A stretch of DNA of 64,000 nt. It comes from Acidobacteriota bacterium. Lineage in GTDB: Bacteria > Acidobacteriota > Thermoanaerobaculia > Multivoradales > J023. Location of the stretch: contig JAJCXO010000263.1 of NCBI GenBank assembly GCA_029263395.1, forward strand, positions 62,001 through 126,000. Reading direction: 5' to 3'. The notes beneath the pieces were generated by a model. That model was not told the DNA's origin. It was given only the letters and a program-made list of their open reading frames with translations, and made no database searches. Both the position numbers and the translations under genes were made by a program. Numbering within the stretch: position 1 is the first letter of the stretch; each line of letters opens with the position of its first letter. Below are positions 62,500 through 64,000 of the stretch, piece after piece.

Positions 62500-63609
62500 T
62501 CAGCTGGGATTGGCGAAAATAGTTACTGGCGCGGGCCGACCAAAGTAGTACCCCTGGGCGTAAGCGAAGCCGATTTCTCGGCAGGCATCAGCTTCTTCCT
62601 GGCTCTCGATACCCTCGGCGATGGTCTCGATGCCCATATTCGTCACCATGTTGGTCAGGGTGGCAACCATATCGAGCCGTCTACGGGTCGCTCGATGGAG
62701 GTTCTCGACCCAGATGCGGTCGAATTTGACGTACTGTGGAGCAACATCGGTCAATTCCAGCAGTCTGGCCTGGCCGGTGCCGAAGTCGTCGAACGCGATC
62801 CCGATATCGATCGTTTCGAGGCGTGAACGCAGGCTCTGGAGAGCGGACAGGTCGGCCACCGCGGACTCGTGGATCTCGAGGATCAGCGACAAATCCGGGA
62901 ATCGATTGCGGAGCTCGGTCAGCGAAGTGAACAGGATGTCGCTGTGAGTCAACTCGGCGGGGTGTGTGTTGACGAAGATCGCCGGTTCTCCGGGCAGCTG
63001 AGCGGCGTCCTGGGCGCCGCGGTTACGGAAAGCGGCACTCAAATCGAGTTCGAGGTTCTGGGCCTCAGCGAGGAAGAACAGCTCGGGTGGTGGGGTTTCG
63101 ATACCGGCGAGCTGGCCACGTCCCAGGACTTCGTAGCCCATGGTTTCGCCCGTTGTGAGATGGACCAATGGCTGGAACACAGCCCGAGCTTCGCCGCTGT
63201 GGAGCATGTTGCGCAAATCGCGCACCCGGTCGAAATTGCGAGACGGTAGATGGAAATCGTCGAGCCGAATCGTCTGGGTGGCCGAAGGTGGGTGCAGTGC
63301 GGAAAACGTGACCAAGCGGAACTCGTGGTCCGCAAAATGGACGATGTCGCCGTCCTTGAGTTGACACTCCTGGTCAACCCGCTTGCCATTGAGAAAGGTG
63401 CCGTTGGTGCTTCCCATATCCCGCAGACACAATCCGGTGTGTCGCTGGATGAGCTCTGCATGTTGGTGGGAGACCCGACCAAAGGGCAACACAAGATCAG
63501 AATCAGCTCGTCGACCGACTTGAAACGGGACTTTATGGACCAGGGTCCGCCAGACCTCCCGCTTGTCGTCGACATAGCCTTCAAGACACCAAGTGGACGG
63601 TTCGTTCAT
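62500..63609 (-). CDS. FHA-EAL domain protein
   Basis: 369 residues. Residues ~15-100 are an FHA domain (FQVGRRADSDLVLPFGRVSH followed by GSTNGTFLNGKRV). Residues ~135-365 are an EAL domain with the signature changed to YEVLGRG (E-V-L), while the other active-site motifs remain: EIHES, AFDDFGTGQARL, VKFDRIWVENL, AEGIES and GYYFGRP. It may still hydrolyse cyclic di-GMP. FHA domains bind phosphothreonine, so the protein could link a Ser/Thr kinase signal to c-di-GMP; no kinase is adjacent here. The stop is 62 bp from the aminotransferase start. Confidence 0.9.
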   Translation of the reverse strand: MNEPSTWCLEGYVDDKREVWRTLVHKVPFQVGRRADSDLVLPFGRVSHQHAELIQRHTGLCLRDMGSTNGTFLNGKRVDQECQLKDGDIVHFADHEFRLVTFSALHPPSATQTIRLDDFHLPSRNFDRVRDLRNMLHSGEARAVFQPLVHLTTGETMGYEVLGRGQLAGIETPPPELFFLAEAQNLELDLSAAFRNRGAQDAAQLPGEPAIFVNTHPAELTHSDILFTSLTELRNRFPDLSLILEIHESAVADLSALQSLRSRLETIDIGIAFDDFGTGQARLLELTDVAPQYVKFDRIWVENLHRATRRRLDMVATLTNMVTNMGIETIAEGIESQEEADACREIGFAYAQGYYFGRPAPVTIFANPS

Positions 63610-64000
63610 AGCTCTGCCGGCTAGTCTGCGTGAAGGGACTCGGAGTGTTACAGAAGGCCGATTGTACCGCAGATTTGAGACCTTGGCCGGTGTCGTCTAC
63701 CAGCGGCTGTCGTCGGCCAGAACTTCTTACGGATAGCGTCACAGATTGGCCTGCCCGCTAGGCGATTGGCCTGCCCTGCAGTCAATGGTGCGCTACCGCA
63801 ACCTGCGGTTTGCACAAAGCATGGAGAGAGCCTCGGTGCACTGAAGCTTGACAAGCAGGACCAGAGAGATCCAGAATAAGAAAGCTTCTATTGAGACTTT
63901 ATCTCAACAGGTGCCCTCTTTCTCACCCGACACGTTTTATCGAACGTATCGGATCCATGGCGTCGGCACGGCAAGTTGAGTTCCGAGGATGAGTGCACCT
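63610..64000. other. Intergenic region, no gene seen
   Basis: 391 bp to the end of the window. It contains GATTGGCCTGCCC twice at about 63743 and 63762, and a small inverted repeat TTGAGA-CTTTA-TCTCAA near 63892. Upstream promoter of the FHA-EAL gene should be here but I cannot identify it. Confidence 0.3.

Noticed and set aside
63648..63854. Small minus-strand ORF near the window end
   Set aside because: Cys/Arg-rich with no homology or ribosome-binding site, across direct repeats.

Overview
The window is a GC-rich chromosomal segment, densely coded on both strands, from a Gram-negative (diderm) bacterium. It carries LptD and an LpxL-type acyltransferase, so the cell has a lipopolysaccharide-type outer membrane. 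The mix also includes PEGA-domain proteins, a Hanks-type kinase with a TolB/TPR-like C-terminus, a kinase-like/TonB fusion, two ECF sigma/anti-sigma pairs, a MaeB-type malic enzyme fusion and several thiolase and acyl-CoA genes. This fits Acidobacteriota (perhaps a Thermoanaerobaculia-like lineage). That placement is an inference from gene content, not from a marker phylogeny.

Layout. 1-2.6 kb: the 3' part of a DUF234-type ATPase, a hairpin-rich intergenic element and a GNAT-type protein. 2.7-7.3 kb: three translationally coupled glycosyltransferase genes, the first fused to a PIG-L deacetylase. 7.3-11.4 kb: an ECF sigma/anti-sigma/YbjQ operon, divergent from a GT2 gene and a Ser-rich PEGA protein. 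11.4-17.1 kb: a zinc-ribbon membrane protein, a DUF3891 protein, MaeB and a CsgG-like secreted protein. 17.2-20.8 kb (minus strand): a pseudokinase-TonB fusion, mltG and ruvX. 21-29.2 kb: thiolase, lptD and a deoxysugar nucleotide operon (RmlA-like, RmlD-like and two GDP-mannose dehydratase/reductase-like SDRs), ending in a YkvA-like protein. 29.1-35.4 kb: HD hydrolase, tsaD, aminotransferase, a NYN-LOTUS protein, a deoxynucleoside kinase, thiG and tRNA-Arg(ACG). 35.6-38.4 kb: a TetR regulator with a palindromic operator and a large acyl-CoA dehydrogenase. 39-43.7 kb: the most unusual locus. A well-formed promoter drives a small leader-peptide-like protein with a Trp-rich tail, followed by a SagB-like peptide dehydrogenase; a 974-residue Ser/Thr kinase with TPRs is convergent. 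43.9-53.3 kb: PEGA protein, patatin, TlpA-like lipoprotein, membrane protein, thiolase, sigma/anti-sigma and an adenosine deaminase whose 3' end runs into a 42-bp tandem repeat. 53.6-59.5 kb: an accessory-looking stretch with an acidic repeat protein, two TPR proteins, two secreted proteins of unknown function and a gene remnant. 59.4-63.6 kb (minus strand): LpxL-like acyltransferase, an omega-amidase and its partner aminotransferase, and an FHA-EAL protein.

How the genes fit together. The main theme is the cell envelope: glycosyltransferases, deoxysugar nucleotides, LPS transport and lipid acylation, and peptidoglycan transglycosylase. A second theme is fatty-acid or acyl-CoA metabolism (two thiolases, acyl-CoA dehydrogenase, a TetR regulator). 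The aminotransferase/omega-amidase pair matches the glutaminase II route that recycles 2-oxoacids such as the methionine-salvage ketoacid. The best candidate for an undescribed system is the RiPP-like pair at 39.0-40.7 kb. It has a precursor and a flavin-type oxidoreductase but no cyclodehydratase, radical SAM enzyme, lanthipeptide synthetase or exporter nearby, and it sits tail to tail with a kinase/TPR gene.
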